Shown here piece after piece: positions 17,744 to 25,894 of a DNA stretch of 64,000 bases. Location: positions 54,418-118,417 of the IMG/VR virus record IMGVR_UViG_3300021963_007890. One strand, written 5' to 3'. Positions within the stretch are counted from its first letter, which is position 1. Each line of letters begins with the position of its first letter. Under the pieces are notes generated by a model. That model worked only from the letters and a program-made list of their open reading frames with translations. It was not told the DNA's origin and made no database searches. Made by a program: the position numbers and the translations under genes. This stretch comes from a virus.

Positions 17744-18814
17744 ATGAGTAAATTCAATGAGATACTATTAGCCTACTTGGCCTTGTTAAGCGGACTGGCA
17801 ATTTCTGCTGTCGCAGTTTATTATTCGGTTGTTGGATTAACTGCCATTTTTGCTGCCGCGGCTATCCCCATTATCATTATGGGTGTGGCTTTGGAAATAG
17901 GTAAACTAGTTGCTACAGTTTGGCTAAAGCAAAATTGGTCTATATGTCCTAAATCTGTTAAAATATACTTAATTTCTGCTATCATATTATTGATGGTCAT
18001 TACCAGTATGGGCATATTTGGATTTTTGTCTAAAGCCCATAGTGACCAAAGCCTAGTGGGTGGACAAGTTCTAAGTCAGTTAGCCATATATGATGAAAAA
18101 ATTAAAACTACCAAAGAGAGTATTGAAACCAAGCGCCGCGAACTTAAACAAATGGACGATGCAGTGGATCAAGTTATGGCACGATCGCAGGACGAAAAAG
18201 GTGCGGATAAATCCATTGCTCTACGTAAAAGTCAACAAAGGGATCGCACTCGTATTTCCCAAGAAATTGAAACCGAACAGAAAAGACTTAGTGAACTTAC
18301 TAACGAGGCCGCACCAATACGTGCGCAGGTTAGGCAAGTTGAGGCTGAGGTAGGGCCTCTTAAGTACATAGCGGCCTTCTTCTATGGTGAAACTGATCAA
18401 ACAGTTTTAGAAAAGTCAGTTGTTTGGGTTATAATTATTTTGATCGTGGTATTTGATCCGTTGGCTATAATTCTTCTTTTAGCCAGCCAAATAAGTTTTC
18501 AAAATTTAAGAGACATTAAAGATACACCTATAATTGAACAGACTCCTATTGAAACCAAATCAAAAACAGATGAACCCGTCATACCGATAAGTACACTGAC
18601 TAATACGGTTATTTTCGAAAACTCGGAATCAGTTGATCCCTGGACTCAAGAACAAATTGATTTGAAAAGAACAAAATTGAATGTGAAAGAATATAGAGGT
18701 GGCAGTGTTTTAGTTGACTATTATGCTAATATGATCACCACCAAACAATTAAAATTACATCAGGTTCCTGAACAACTGGTAAAAGAAGTCAAAGCGAGAT
18801 TAAATGAAAAATAA
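17744..18814 (+). CDS. Membrane protein with central coiled coil
   Basis: Three N-terminal TM segments (about residues 8-27, 32-52 and 73-92) are followed by a long charged coiled coil (about 105-195) and another TM helix (SVVWVIIILIVVFDPLAIIL, about 221-240). A soluble C-terminal tail ends the 356-residue protein. AATAAATA lies 5 bases upstream of ATG, so any late transcript would be nearly leaderless. The topology suggests an inner-membrane protein, possibly superinfection exclusion or lysis related. No family is recognised. Confidence 0.6.
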   Translation: MSKFNEILLAYLALLSGLAISAVAVYYSVVGLTAIFAAAAIPIIIMGVALEIGKLVATVWLKQNWSICPKSVKIYLISAIILLMVITSMGIFGFLSKAHSDQSLVGGQVLSQLAIYDEKIKTTKESIETKRRELKQMDDAVDQVMARSQDEKGADKSIALRKSQQRDRTRISQEIETEQKRLSELTNEAAPIRAQVRQVEAEVGPLKYIAAFFYGETDQTVLEKSVVWVIIILIVVFDPLAIILLLASQISFQNLRDIKDTPIIEQTPIETKSKTDEPVIPISTLTNTVIFENSESVDPWTQEQIDLKRTKLNVKEYRGGSVLVDYYANMITTKQLKLHQVPEQLVKEVKARLNEK

Positions 18815-19211
18815 AATCACACTAATAACTCCCCCTGACAAATTTGAAAACGCAAACTTTAATCTTACATTGATAAATTTAAATCAAAGTCAACAAGAAT
18901 CTGTTACCAATTGGTTAGAGCAAGTAGAGATAGAAAAAGATATGAATATATACTATTTCGGACCAAACGATGACGCTCAATGGTTGTTATATGCTGTAAA
19001 TCAATCACATCTTACCTACTGTAATATAGATAATCAATGCCAAACAATGTCTGTACTACTATCTTGGATTGTTGCCAAGAATAAAGTTTATTTCAATAGT
19101 GAAAACGAAAAGACTTCAACAATATTATCTAATATTACTCATAATAGAGTACCGGATATTAGCTTTTTTTTAGATCATTGCCTTTTTGATAAATTAAAGT
19201 TTTACGAATAA
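18804..19211 (+). CDS. Hypothetical 135-aa protein
   Basis: This soluble protein starts inside the end of the membrane-protein gene. It contains MNIYYFGPNDDAQWLLYAV and a beta-alpha pattern reminiscent of nucleotide-processing folds, but no motif is decisive. Confidence 0.5.
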   Translation: MKNKITLITPPDKFENANFNLTLINLNQSQQESVTNWLEQVEIEKDMNIYYFGPNDDAQWLLYAVNQSHLTYCNIDNQCQTMSVLLSWIVAKNKVYFNSENEKTSTILSNITHNRVPDISFFLDHCLFDKLKFYE

Positions 19212-19214
19212 ATA
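19207..19214 (+). promoter_or_regulatory. T4-type late promoter candidate
   Basis: AATAAATA (7 of 8) lies 18 bases upstream of the bS21 gene. Confidence 0.5.
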
Positions 19215-19232
19215 TTTTTTTGATTTGATAAA

Positions 19233-19466
19233 ATGGCTAAAAAACAACAAATTACTGGCAATAAAATAATCTGCGGTGATATACCGCTGAACACAGCACT
19301 AAAAAAGTTTAAACAAAAAGTTGAGGATTCTGGAATTTTAGAAGAAGTAAAAAACCGTATGTTTTACGAAAAACCAACTAGTGTAAAAAAACGTAAAAAA
19401 GGTGCTGCTCGTGCTCGATGGTTGAAAAAATTAAAAAGTCAAGAATTACCAAAGAAAAATTATTGA
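19233..19466 (+). CDS. rpsU: Ribosomal protein bS21
   Basis: This 77-residue protein matches bS21: N-terminal strand, ALKKFKQKVEDSGILEEVKNRMFYEKP, then a basic KKRKKGAARARWLKK tail. bS21 sits near the anti-Shine-Dalgarno end of 16S rRNA and aids initiation. Phage copies are known, including in pelagiphage-type viruses, and could retune host ribosomes toward phage mRNA. The length is normal and no truncation is seen. Confidence 0.9.
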   Translation: MAKKQQITGNKIICGDIPLNTALKKFKQKVEDSGILEEVKNRMFYEKPTSVKKRKKGAARARWLKKLKSQELPKKNY

Positions 19467-19491
19467 CTTTAGCTAATTCCTAGTGTACAAT
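19463..19491 (+). promoter_or_regulatory. Sigma-70 promoter overlapping a stop codon
   Basis: TTGACT, a 17-base spacer and TACAAT are seen; the rpsU stop TGA (19464-19466) lies in the -35 box. ATG 19497 is 5 bases beyond the -10 box, which predicts a leaderless mRNA. Confidence 0.7.
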
Positions 19492-19496
19492 ACACT

Positions 19497-19727
19497 ATGA
19501 ATAAAAAACTTACTCTTAAATTCGCCCCAGGCGCTTTTGATGACTTTGATGGAACTCAAGAGGAACTGGATCAACTTGTGAAAACTATCCAAGAAGCAGT
19601 AGATTCTGGAGAGATTCTACGAATGTCACAAGAAGTTGATCTAGATGATCTGGTCACTGAAGATCCGGAATTAGCAGAAACCTTAAGATTAATGTTGGAA
19701 GACCCTAATAAAAGGAAACTAAACTAA
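19497..19727 (+). CDS. Hypothetical acidic 76-aa protein
   Basis: It is rich in Asp/Glu and predicted helical. It has no evident ribosome site and sits directly on a sigma-70 promoter, so it may be translated leaderlessly. It overlaps the exonuclease start by one base. Confidence 0.55.
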   Translation: MNKKLTLKFAPGAFDDFDGTQEELDQLVKTIQEAVDSGEILRMSQEVDLDDLVTEDPELAETLRLMLEDPNKRKLN

Positions 19728-20260
19728 TGAGCAAGCACCTAATGGTTGATATGGAAACTTTGTCCGTAACTCCTCAGGCTGTGATTTTATCCATAGGAGC
19801 AGTGATATTCAATCCATATCATGAAGGACATACAGACGAGTTTTACTTGAAAGTCACACTAGATGATCAGGATCAATTAGGTAGAGAAATAGATCCTAAA
19901 ACTATCGACTGGTGGAGTAAACAAGATCCTGCAATAATGGAAGAAGCTTTTGATGAAACTGGTAGAATACTACTTAGCGAATCTATTGAACGATTTCATA
20001 AATTTGCCTGGGGGTGTGATGCTTTTTGGAGTCACGGTGCTACTTTTGACCTTGTAATACTTGAAAACATATACAAGAGCTTTAATAAAGGGTTACCTTG
20101 GAATTATTGGCAGTTAAGAGATACCCGTACATTATTTGATCTAGGATTTGATCCAGAAATGCCGCAAAATAGTAAACACGATGCTTTGCAAGATGCTATT
20201 AGGCAGGCTATCGGTGTTCAAAATGTTTATAGGAAAATAGCTCTGCTGAGGCAAGAATGA
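19727..20260 (+). CDS. DEDD-type 3'-5' exonuclease, DexA/Rv2179c-like
   Basis: The first DEDD motif is MVDMETLSVTPQAVILSIGAV (residues 6-26; catalytic Asp8 and Glu10). FWSHGATFDLVILE carries the second Asp near 104, and KHDALQDA the last Asp with its His neighbour. The 177-residue length fits the small DexA/exoribonuclease subgroup. The likely role is nucleic-acid degradation or processing. It overlaps the next gene by ATGA. Confidence 0.85.
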   Translation: MSKHLMVDMETLSVTPQAVILSIGAVIFNPYHEGHTDEFYLKVTLDDQDQLGREIDPKTIDWWSKQDPAIMEEAFDETGRILLSESIERFHKFAWGCDAFWSHGATFDLVILENIYKSFNKGLPWNYWQLRDTRTLFDLGFDPEMPQNSKHDALQDAIRQAIGVQNVYRKIALLRQE

Positions 20261-20511
20261 AAATAGGTAAATTAGATAAAAGGCATAACGGATATGATCG
20301 ATTCAAATACTTCGCCAGTTTCTCCTCTACCAATCTATATAAATTTGTAGAAGTAAGAAACTGGTGTTGGCAAAATTGGGGTCCTAGTTCTGAGTTGGAC
20401 ATAACCGGTTTAGGTGACCAGAAATGGGCCTGGATTCATGGTCAATATAATACAAGGATTTATTTGGCTACAGACGCAGAATACCAATGGTTCGTTTTAA
20501 AATGGAAATAG
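20257..20511 (+). CDS. Hypothetical 84-aa Trp-rich protein
   Basis: It has an ATGA overlap with the exonuclease. It contains RNWCWQNWGPSSELD and QYNTRIYLATDAEYQWF; similar short proteins occur in T4-like cyanophages. No function is known. Confidence 0.5.
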   Translation: MKIGKLDKRHNGYDRFKYFASFSSTNLYKFVEVRNWCWQNWGPSSELDITGLGDQKWAWIHGQYNTRIYLATDAEYQWFVLKWK

Positions 20512-20512
20512 T

Positions 20513-21367
20513 ATGAAAATTACCCTAGTATCAGATCTACATCTTGAGTTTAGCGACGTCAACCTTACTAACGAACAAGGTGCTGATGTTCTAATCCTTG
20601 GTGGCGATATTATGGTAGCACAAGACCTACACGATCATCCCGAGCCTGCCAATGCCATTGAGCGATCAATGATTGCTCATGGTCAAGGTTTAGGACGTAG
20701 GCAGGAAAAGGCTCAACAATTTAGGGATTTTCTAAAAAGAGTAAGTTTTCAATTCCCACACGTTATCTACATTGCGGGTAACCACGAGTACTATCATGGT
20801 AAATGGCCAGATAGCATTCGATACCTACGTGATGAAGTCAGTGTATTTCCTAACATTTATTTTTTAGAAAATGACGTAAAGGAAATTGATGATGTAGTAT
20901 TTGTGGGTGGTACCCTTTGGACTGATATGAACCGGGGTGATAGTGCGACTATTAACATGGTAAAGGCCATGTTAAATGACTATCGTGTTGTAAGAGATAG
21001 CACTAAAGAATATAGCAAACTACATCCACTTACTACATTAGGTAGACATCGTGAAACCTTGAAGTATATAAAGAATGTTGTAGACAGTGATCCCACTCGT
21101 AAGTATGTAGTGGTTGGTCATCACGCACCTAGTAAACGCAGCACCAAGCCAAAGTATGAAAAAGAATTTCACTTGAATGGTGGTTATAGCAGTGACCTAA
21201 ATGAATTCATTGAGGCACGCCCACAGATCAAATTATGGACTCATGGACATACACATGATGTTTATGATTATATAGTTGGTAGTACTCGCATTGTATGTAA
21301 CCCCCGTGGCTATGAGGGTTATGAGCCAGATAGTGGATGGGATCCTAACTTCACAATTGAGGTATGA
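20513..21367 (+). CDS. Calcineurin-like metallophosphoesterase
   Basis: The motifs are in order: SDLHLEF (D-x-H), LILGGDI (G-G-D), IAGNHEYY (G-N-H-E), VVGHHAPS and WTHGHTHDVYDY (G-H-x-H). All metal ligands are present in 284 residues. The substrate may be a nucleotide, nucleic acid or phosphoester; context does not decide. It overlaps the following small gene. Confidence 0.8.
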   Translation: MKITLVSDLHLEFSDVNLTNEQGADVLILGGDIMVAQDLHDHPEPANAIERSMIAHGQGLGRRQEKAQQFRDFLKRVSFQFPHVIYIAGNHEYYHGKWPDSIRYLRDEVSVFPNIYFLENDVKEIDDVVFVGGTLWTDMNRGDSATINMVKAMLNDYRVVRDSTKEYSKLHPLTTLGRHRETLKYIKNVVDSDPTRKYVVVGHHAPSKRSTKPKYEKEFHLNGGYSSDLNEFIEARPQIKLWTHGHTHDVYDYIVGSTRIVCNPRGYEGYEPDSGWDPNFTIEV

Positions 21368-21573
21368 TAGCACTCAGAGTTTTTGATATAAAACCCAACG
21401 AGGTTTTAGAGATAGTTCACCAAGTTAAGCAGCAGGGTTATAAACAGGGTATTGATTTTGATTTCGCACATTTTCAAGCAAAAATATCAATAGATGGTGT
21501 AGAAAGACGTTATACTAACTTTATGTTTTACAATGAAAAATTAGCTACTTATTTTGCTTTGAGGTATCAATGA
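21364..21573 (+). CDS. Hypothetical 69-aa protein
   Basis: This short soluble protein is translationally coupled (ATGA) to genes on both sides. It contains QVKQQGYKQGIDFDFAHFQA and a C-terminal YFALRY. Its shape recalls small T4-like phage proteins; no function is known. Confidence 0.5.
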   Translation: MIALRVFDIKPNEVLEIVHQVKQQGYKQGIDFDFAHFQAKISIDGVERRYTNFMFYNEKLATYFALRYQ

Positions 21574-21848
21574 GACCAATCCAAGATGAACTATATGAAA
21601 ATTGGTGCGATCGATCTCGTATTTTTGAGCGAAATGTTGCTATTAGTCGAATATCTCAGAATGAAAATATCAAACTCGTTTTGGAAGAAATGTCTAATAA
21701 ACTCTTATCCAAAATGATGCATCCGTTATTTGAAATAATCAAAGAAGAAATTGTTAATGATTATGATCCTGTTAAATCTAGAGAAGAATACAAACGATTA
21801 TATTTGGATAAAGTTGGGCCTAGAGCCGACCACGTTTCTAATGACTAA
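21570..21848 (+). CDS. Hypothetical 92-aa helical protein
   Basis: This charged helical protein is coupled by ATGA to the preceding gene. No family is recognised. It ends the operon before the chaperone block. Confidence 0.5.
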   Translation: MRPIQDELYENWCDRSRIFERNVAISRISQNENIKLVLEEMSNKLLSKMMHPLFEIIKEEIVNDYDPVKSREEYKRLYLDKVGPRADHVSND

Positions 21849-21909
21849 TTTTTAAAATTTGTATATAATATAGATAAATAAATTTATATCAGACCTAATG
21901 GCTGATATA
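21841..21909 (+). promoter_or_regulatory. dnaK promoter region with leader hairpin
   Basis: ATGACT, a 17-base spacer and TATAAT (21864-21869) form a sigma-70-type promoter. GATAAATA (21873-21880) is a possible late promoter. TATATCAG (21885-21892) pairs with CTGATATA (21902-21909) to form an 8-bp leader hairpin. Dual early/late expression of dnaK is suggested. Confidence 0.55.
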
Positions 21910-21951
21910 TAGGCATAAGCCAAATTACTCACTTTTTAAGGAGAACAGATT

Positions 21952-23844
21952 ATGAGTAAAGTCATCGGTATCGATCTCGGTACTACCAATAGCTGCGTCG
22001 CAGTAATCGAAAACGGAAATCCCAAGGTAATTGAAAATTCAGAAGGTGCTCGTACTACACCTAGTATCATTGCCTACGGTGAGGAAATACTTGTTGGAGC
22101 ACCGGCAAAGCGCCAAGCAGTAACCAATCCCAAGAACACTATCTATGCTGCTAAACGACTGATCGGCAGAAAATTTAAGGAAAATGCTGTACAAAAAGAT
22201 ATCGATTTAATGCCCTATAAAATCATCGAGGCAGACAATGGTGATGCTTGGGTAGAAGCCAATAATCAAAAACTAGCACCTCCTCAGATCAGCGCAGAAG
22301 TATTGCGTAAAATGAAAAAGACTGCTGAAGATTATCTAGGTGCGGAAGTAACACAGGCTGTAATCACTGTACCTGCCTACTTTAACGATAGTCAAAGACA
22401 GGCTACTAAAGATGCAGGCCGTATAGCTGGACTTGAAGTTCTACGTATTATTAACGAACCTACTGCGGCGGCATTGGCCTACGGCGTAGACAAAACAGAT
22501 AAAAAAGATCGTAAAATTGCTGTATATGATCTAGGTGGTGGAACATTTGATATTAGTATTATTGAGATAGCCAACATTGACGATGATAAGCAAATTGAAG
22601 TATTAAGTACCAATGGTGATACATTTTTAGGTGGTGAAGATTTTGATCAACGCATTATGGATTTCCTAGTCACCGAGTTCAAAAAAGAACAAGGAGTTGA
22701 TCTAACTAAAGACGTTTTGGCACTTCAGCGTCTCAAAGAGGCTGCTGAAAAAGCTAAAATTGAACTAAGTAATAGCGCTCAAACCAATGTAAATCTGCCA
22801 TATGTAACCGCAGATGCTACAGGACCCAAACATTTAAACATAAGCATAACCAGAGCTAAATTAGAAAGTCTTGTGGATGAACTTATTCAACGCAGTATTG
22901 AACCTTGCCGTATCGCTATGAAGGATGCAGGAGTAACTGCAGCAGATATAGATGAGGTTATCCTTGTAGGTGGTATGACACGCATGCCTAAGGTACAGGC
23001 TACAGTTGAACAGGTATTTGGGAAGGCTCCGCGTCGAGATGTCAATCCAGATGAAGCTGTAGCAGCAGGGGCAGCTGTTCAAGGAGCAGTGCTTGCAGGT
23101 GATCGTAAAGATGTTCTTTTACTTGATGTCACTCCATTGAGCCTAGGTATTGAAACACAAGGCGGCGTAATGACCAAGGTTATTCAAAAGAATACAACTA
23201 TTCCTACTAAAAGTAGCGAAATTTTTAGCACCGCAGAAGACAATCAACCTGCAGTTAGCATTAGAGTATTCCAGGGCGAAAGAGATCTTGTAGTGTACAA
23301 TAAGTTACTAGGAGATTTTAGTTTAGGTGGTATTAACCCGGCTGCTAGAGGAACTCCTCAAATCGAAGTAACTTTTGATATAGATGCTAATGGTATCTTA
23401 AATGTTAGTGCTAAAGATAAAAGCACAGGTAAGGAAAATCAAATTACCATTAAATCAAGCAGTGGTCTAACCGAGTCTGAAATTAAAAAGATGATCAAAG
23501 AAGCGGAGGAAAATGCTGAGGCAGATAAGAAGCTAAAGGATCTTATCACTAGCCGTAACAGTGCAGAATCTCAACTTTATTCTGTAAAGAAAGATCTAAC
23601 CGAGTTTGATACTATAATTACAGAAGAAGAAAAAACTAGGATAAATGACAGTATTAAAGATCTAGAAGAAAAGGTCAAATCTGAAGATGCAGAAGCTATT
23701 CAAAAGGCCACTATGACATTAGTCCAAGATTCCTTGCCAATTCTTAAAGCCAAACAGGAAAAAGAAAAGGCAGAAAAAACTGCTAAAGATCAACCTAAAG
23801 ACGAAAAGGTTGTTGATGCAGAATTTACTGAAGTTAAAAACTAA
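21952..23844 (+). CDS. dnaK: Chaperone DnaK (Hsp70), full length
   Basis: This 630-residue protein has the Hsp70 ATPase domain: [13 protein letters not shown] at 5-17, the [17 protein letters not shown] loop, [13 protein letters not shown], and [12 protein letters not shown]. The substrate domain follows ([13 protein letters not shown], then the lid) with a DAEFTEVKN tail close to bacterial DnaK ends. Nothing is truncated. DnaJ and GrpE are not in the window, so it probably uses host co-chaperones. The leader (CACTTTTTAAGGAG) is nearly identical to the Hsp20 leader downstream. A full DnaK is rare in phage genomes; it may be host-derived. Confidence 0.97.
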   Translation: MSKVIGIDLGTTNSCVAVIENGNPKVIENSEGARTTPSIIAYGEEILVGAPAKRQAVTNPKNTIYAAKRLIGRKFKENAVQKDIDLMPYKIIEADNGDAWVEANNQKLAPPQISAEVLRKMKKTAEDYLGAEVTQAVITVPAYFNDSQRQATKDAGRIAGLEVLRIINEPTAAALAYGVDKTDKKDRKIAVYDLGGGTFDISIIEIANIDDDKQIEVLSTNGDTFLGGEDFDQRIMDFLVTEFKKEQGVDLTKDVLALQRLKEAAEKAKIELSNSAQTNVNLPYVTADATGPKHLNISITRAKLESLVDELIQRSIEPCRIAMKDAGVTAADIDEVILVGGMTRMPKVQATVEQVFGKAPRRDVNPDEAVAAGAAVQGAVLAGDRKDVLLLDVTPLSLGIETQGGVMTKVIQKNTTIPTKSSEIFSTAEDNQPAVSIRVFQGERDLVVYNKLLGDFSLGGINPAARGTPQIEVTFDIDANGILNVSAKDKSTGKENQITIKSSSGLTESEIKKMIKEAEENAEADKKLKDLITSRNSAESQLYSVKKDLTEFDTIITEEEKTRINDSIKDLEEKVKSEDAEAIQKATMTLVQDSLPILKAKQEKEKAEKTAKDQPKDEKVVDAEFTEVKN

Positions 23845-23909
23845 TTTCAGTATAATTGGGGGTACCTAATAGGGCCCCATAAGTGTCTTACTTTTTAAGG
23901 AGATATATT

Positions 23910-24344
23910 ATGACACAATTAGTTAGATTTGATACAAACGCTTTAAATAGGTCCTTTTTGGGTTTTGATCATTTGTTTAATGATTTGGAACGTAGATTTA
24001 CTAATCAAATCAATAACAATTATCCGCCCTATAATATTATTAAGACCAAAGAAAATCACTATAATCTTGAGGTGGCTGTCACAGGATTTCAAAAAGATGA
24101 AATTACTGTAGAAGTAGATCAAGACATGTTGATTGTCAAAGGCGAAAGGCAACGTCAAGACGATGATGAAGTACAATATCTACATCATGGACTGGCCAAT
24201 AGGGATTTTACAAGAACTTGGCCTTTGGCTGAACATATTGAAGTAGGCGAAGTTACTATTAAAAATGGTGTGCTTACTATCAATCTAGAAAGAAAAATTC
24301 CTGAATCATTAAAACCCCGTGTTTTGAAGATTAAGGAAGCCTAA
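23910..24344 (+). CDS. Small heat-shock protein Hsp20 (IbpA-like)
   Basis: ATG 23910 is chosen because TTTTTAAGGAGATATATT precedes it. The 144-residue protein has an N-terminal arm with FDHLFNDLERRF, an alpha-crystallin domain (YNLEVAVTGFQKDEITVEV to GVLTINLERKIP) and a short C-terminal extension. It holds unfolding proteins for DnaK refolding. T4-like cyanophages also carry Hsp20. It shares its leader motif with dnaK. Confidence 0.92.
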   Translation: MTQLVRFDTNALNRSFLGFDHLFNDLERRFTNQINNNYPPYNIIKTKENHYNLEVAVTGFQKDEITVEVDQDMLIVKGERQRQDDDEVQYLHHGLANRDFTRTWPLAEHIEVGEVTIKNGVLTINLERKIPESLKPRVLKIKEA

Positions 24345-24349
24345 TCACC

Positions 24350-24368
24350 GTGGGGGATAATCCCCCAC
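24350..24368 (+). terminator. Hairpin after hsp20
   Basis: GTGGGGGA/TCCCCCAC forms an 8-bp stem with a TAA loop. It lacks a clear U-tract, so it may be an RNA-stabilising or partial terminator element. Confidence 0.5.
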
Positions 24369-24390
24369 TAAATTATAGCTAAATATAATT

Positions 24391-24696
24391 ATGACAACTG
24401 AAACTGTTCTTGAGAAAACTAACAAAACTCTTGACAAATTTAAGGAGCCAAAAAAATATAAAGTCATTGTTTTAAATGATGACGTTACACCTATGGAATT
24501 TGTTATAGCATTATTAACCACAGTTTTTAGACACAGTATGGAGGCCGCCAGAGATATTACGCTGAAAATTCATAATGAAGGTAGTGCTGTGGTTGGGATA
24601 TATAATTATGAAGTAGCAGAACAAAAGACATTTGAAGCGAAAAGTTTAGCTAAGGCCAATAACCTACCTTTACAGATAACTATGGATCAAGAGTAA
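24391..24696 (+). CDS. clpS: ClpS adaptor
   Basis: This 101-residue protein has the ClpS core: YKVIVLNDDVTPMEFVIALL, then FRHSMEAARDITLKIHNEG and the downstream V-EQKT segment. ClpS delivers N-degron substrates to ClpAP and blocks SsrA substrates. In the phage it could redirect host proteolysis. It follows DnaK and Hsp20 in a protein-quality block. A TAAATATAATTATG leader lies at the start. Confidence 0.9.
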   Translation: MTTETVLEKTNKTLDKFKEPKKYKVIVLNDDVTPMEFVIALLTTVFRHSMEAARDITLKIHNEGSAVVGIYNYEVAEQKTFEAKSLAKANNLPLQITMDQE

Positions 24697-24698
24697 CA

Positions 24699-25253
24699 AT
24701 GAGTTTAAAAGAACGTACTAAAGAAAAGCACAAGCAGGCAGAATCAACTTTATTTATGGAATCAGTTTTCAAAAAGAAACTACCAACTGACTTATGGATA
24801 GACTGGACGAAACAAAAAAGTTTTTTTTATAATAAGATAGAATATTATTCAGACCAATTAGGGATTTTAGAGGGAATTGAAGATATTAGAAGAAGTTATT
24901 ACCTGCTTCAAGATTACTCAATTATGAATAACGGTAATTTGATTCATTCTATAAGGACACCAGTATTAGAATATGGTAATTACCTTGATTCTATAGGTAA
25001 TGATAGAAATAAAATTCTTGCTCATTTATATACCTGGCATATGGGAGATATGTTTGGCGGGCAAATGATAAAGAAAATTGTACCTGGATCACATTTAGCA
25101 TTGGAATTTAACAATTCTCAAAGTATTATGTCTAATCTTAGAGAGAAACTAAGTGACGATTTGGCAGACGAAGCTAATATAGCGTTTGATTGGGCCATAG
25201 AAATGATGAGCGATTATGACAACCACTTGGAACAAAATTATCAACTTAGCTGA
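24699..25253 (+). CDS. Heme oxygenase
   Basis: This 184-residue all-helical enzyme opens heme to biliverdin, CO and iron. The N-terminal helix carries the proximal heme ligand His11 (KERTKEKHKQAE), and the distal helix reads WHMGDMFGGQMIKK (G-D-x-x-G-G-Q). The usual size is about 200-240, so it is compact but complete. It overlaps the bilin reductase gene by 38 bases, a tight functional pair known from phage ho1/pebS and ho1/pcyX cassettes. Confidence 0.88.
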   Translation: MSLKERTKEKHKQAESTLFMESVFKKKLPTDLWIDWTKQKSFFYNKIEYYSDQLGILEGIEDIRRSYYLLQDYSIMNNGNLIHSIRTPVLEYGNYLDSIGNDRNKILAHLYTWHMGDMFGGQMIKKIVPGSHLALEFNNSQSIMSNLREKLSDDLADEANIAFDWAIEMMSDYDNHLEQNYQLS

Positions 25254-25884
25254 AAGCATTGAAGATAAATTCAAAGCTACCGGCGAACGTTATCAAGAAA
25301 AAGAACATGCCTACGATTGGTATAATAATCTATATTCTAGTATAAGATATAGAAGAGCACACATTGAAATAGTAGATAAAAGAAATACACACGGTATATA
25401 TATTTTACATTCAACAGTGTTCCCTCATTTTAACGACCCTAGTCCAATTTGGGGATTTGATGCTATCTGCGGCAAAAATAAAATAACAGGCGCTTTTCAC
25501 GATTTTAGTAATGGTGGAGATCCTACGCACGACATGATGAATTGGTTTGATAAAGCAACACAGGATCTAGCTTGGTCTAAACCTCGACAACTTCCAGATT
25601 GGGCTAAACAAATTTTTAGTAAAAGTATGGTAGCTGCTGGTAATATACAAGAGGAAATAGAAATTGATCTACTTTGTCATTTAGCTAATACTTCTCTTAA
25701 GTATTATCTTGAAAATGTAGGAATAACTCAGACTTGCGGGGGAGATTTTCATATGGCGCAAAATCGTTACTGTCATTACCAAAAACAAAACCCACAAGTG
25801 ATCAAAAGTATGGTAGCTATGGGTGTTCCTGAACCTACTATTATAAAATTTGTAGACGAAATTTTGTTCCCAGAAACCGTATAA
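25216..25884 (+). CDS. Ferredoxin-dependent bilin reductase, PcyA/PcyX-type
   Basis: This 222-residue protein fits the ferredoxin-dependent bilin reductase family. RAHIEIV carries Glu51, ILHSTVFP carries His65 and WGFDAICG carries Asp82, matching the PcyA catalytic Glu, His and Asp. A DFS motif and a C-terminal NRYCHYQKQNPQVIKSM...DEILFPE segment match family ends. It probably reduces biliverdin to phycoerythrobilin, as described for phage PcyX, or to another bilin. It is encoded with heme oxygenase and needs host ferredoxin. The product identity is inferred. Confidence 0.82.
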   Translation: MTTTWNKIINLAESIEDKFKATGERYQEKEHAYDWYNNLYSSIRYRRAHIEIVDKRNTHGIYILHSTVFPHFNDPSPIWGFDAICGKNKITGAFHDFSNGGDPTHDMMNWFDKATQDLAWSKPRQLPDWAKQIFSKSMVAAGNIQEEIEIDLLCHLANTSLKYYLENVGITQTCGGDFHMAQNRYCHYQKQNPQVIKSMVAMGVPEPTIIKFVDEILFPETV

Positions 25885-25887
25885 ATA
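25880..25887 (+). promoter_or_regulatory. T4-type late promoter
   Basis: A perfect TATAAATA lies 7 bases before ATG 25895, so the transcript would be nearly leaderless. Confidence 0.6.
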
Positions 25888-25894
25888 TTTTATT

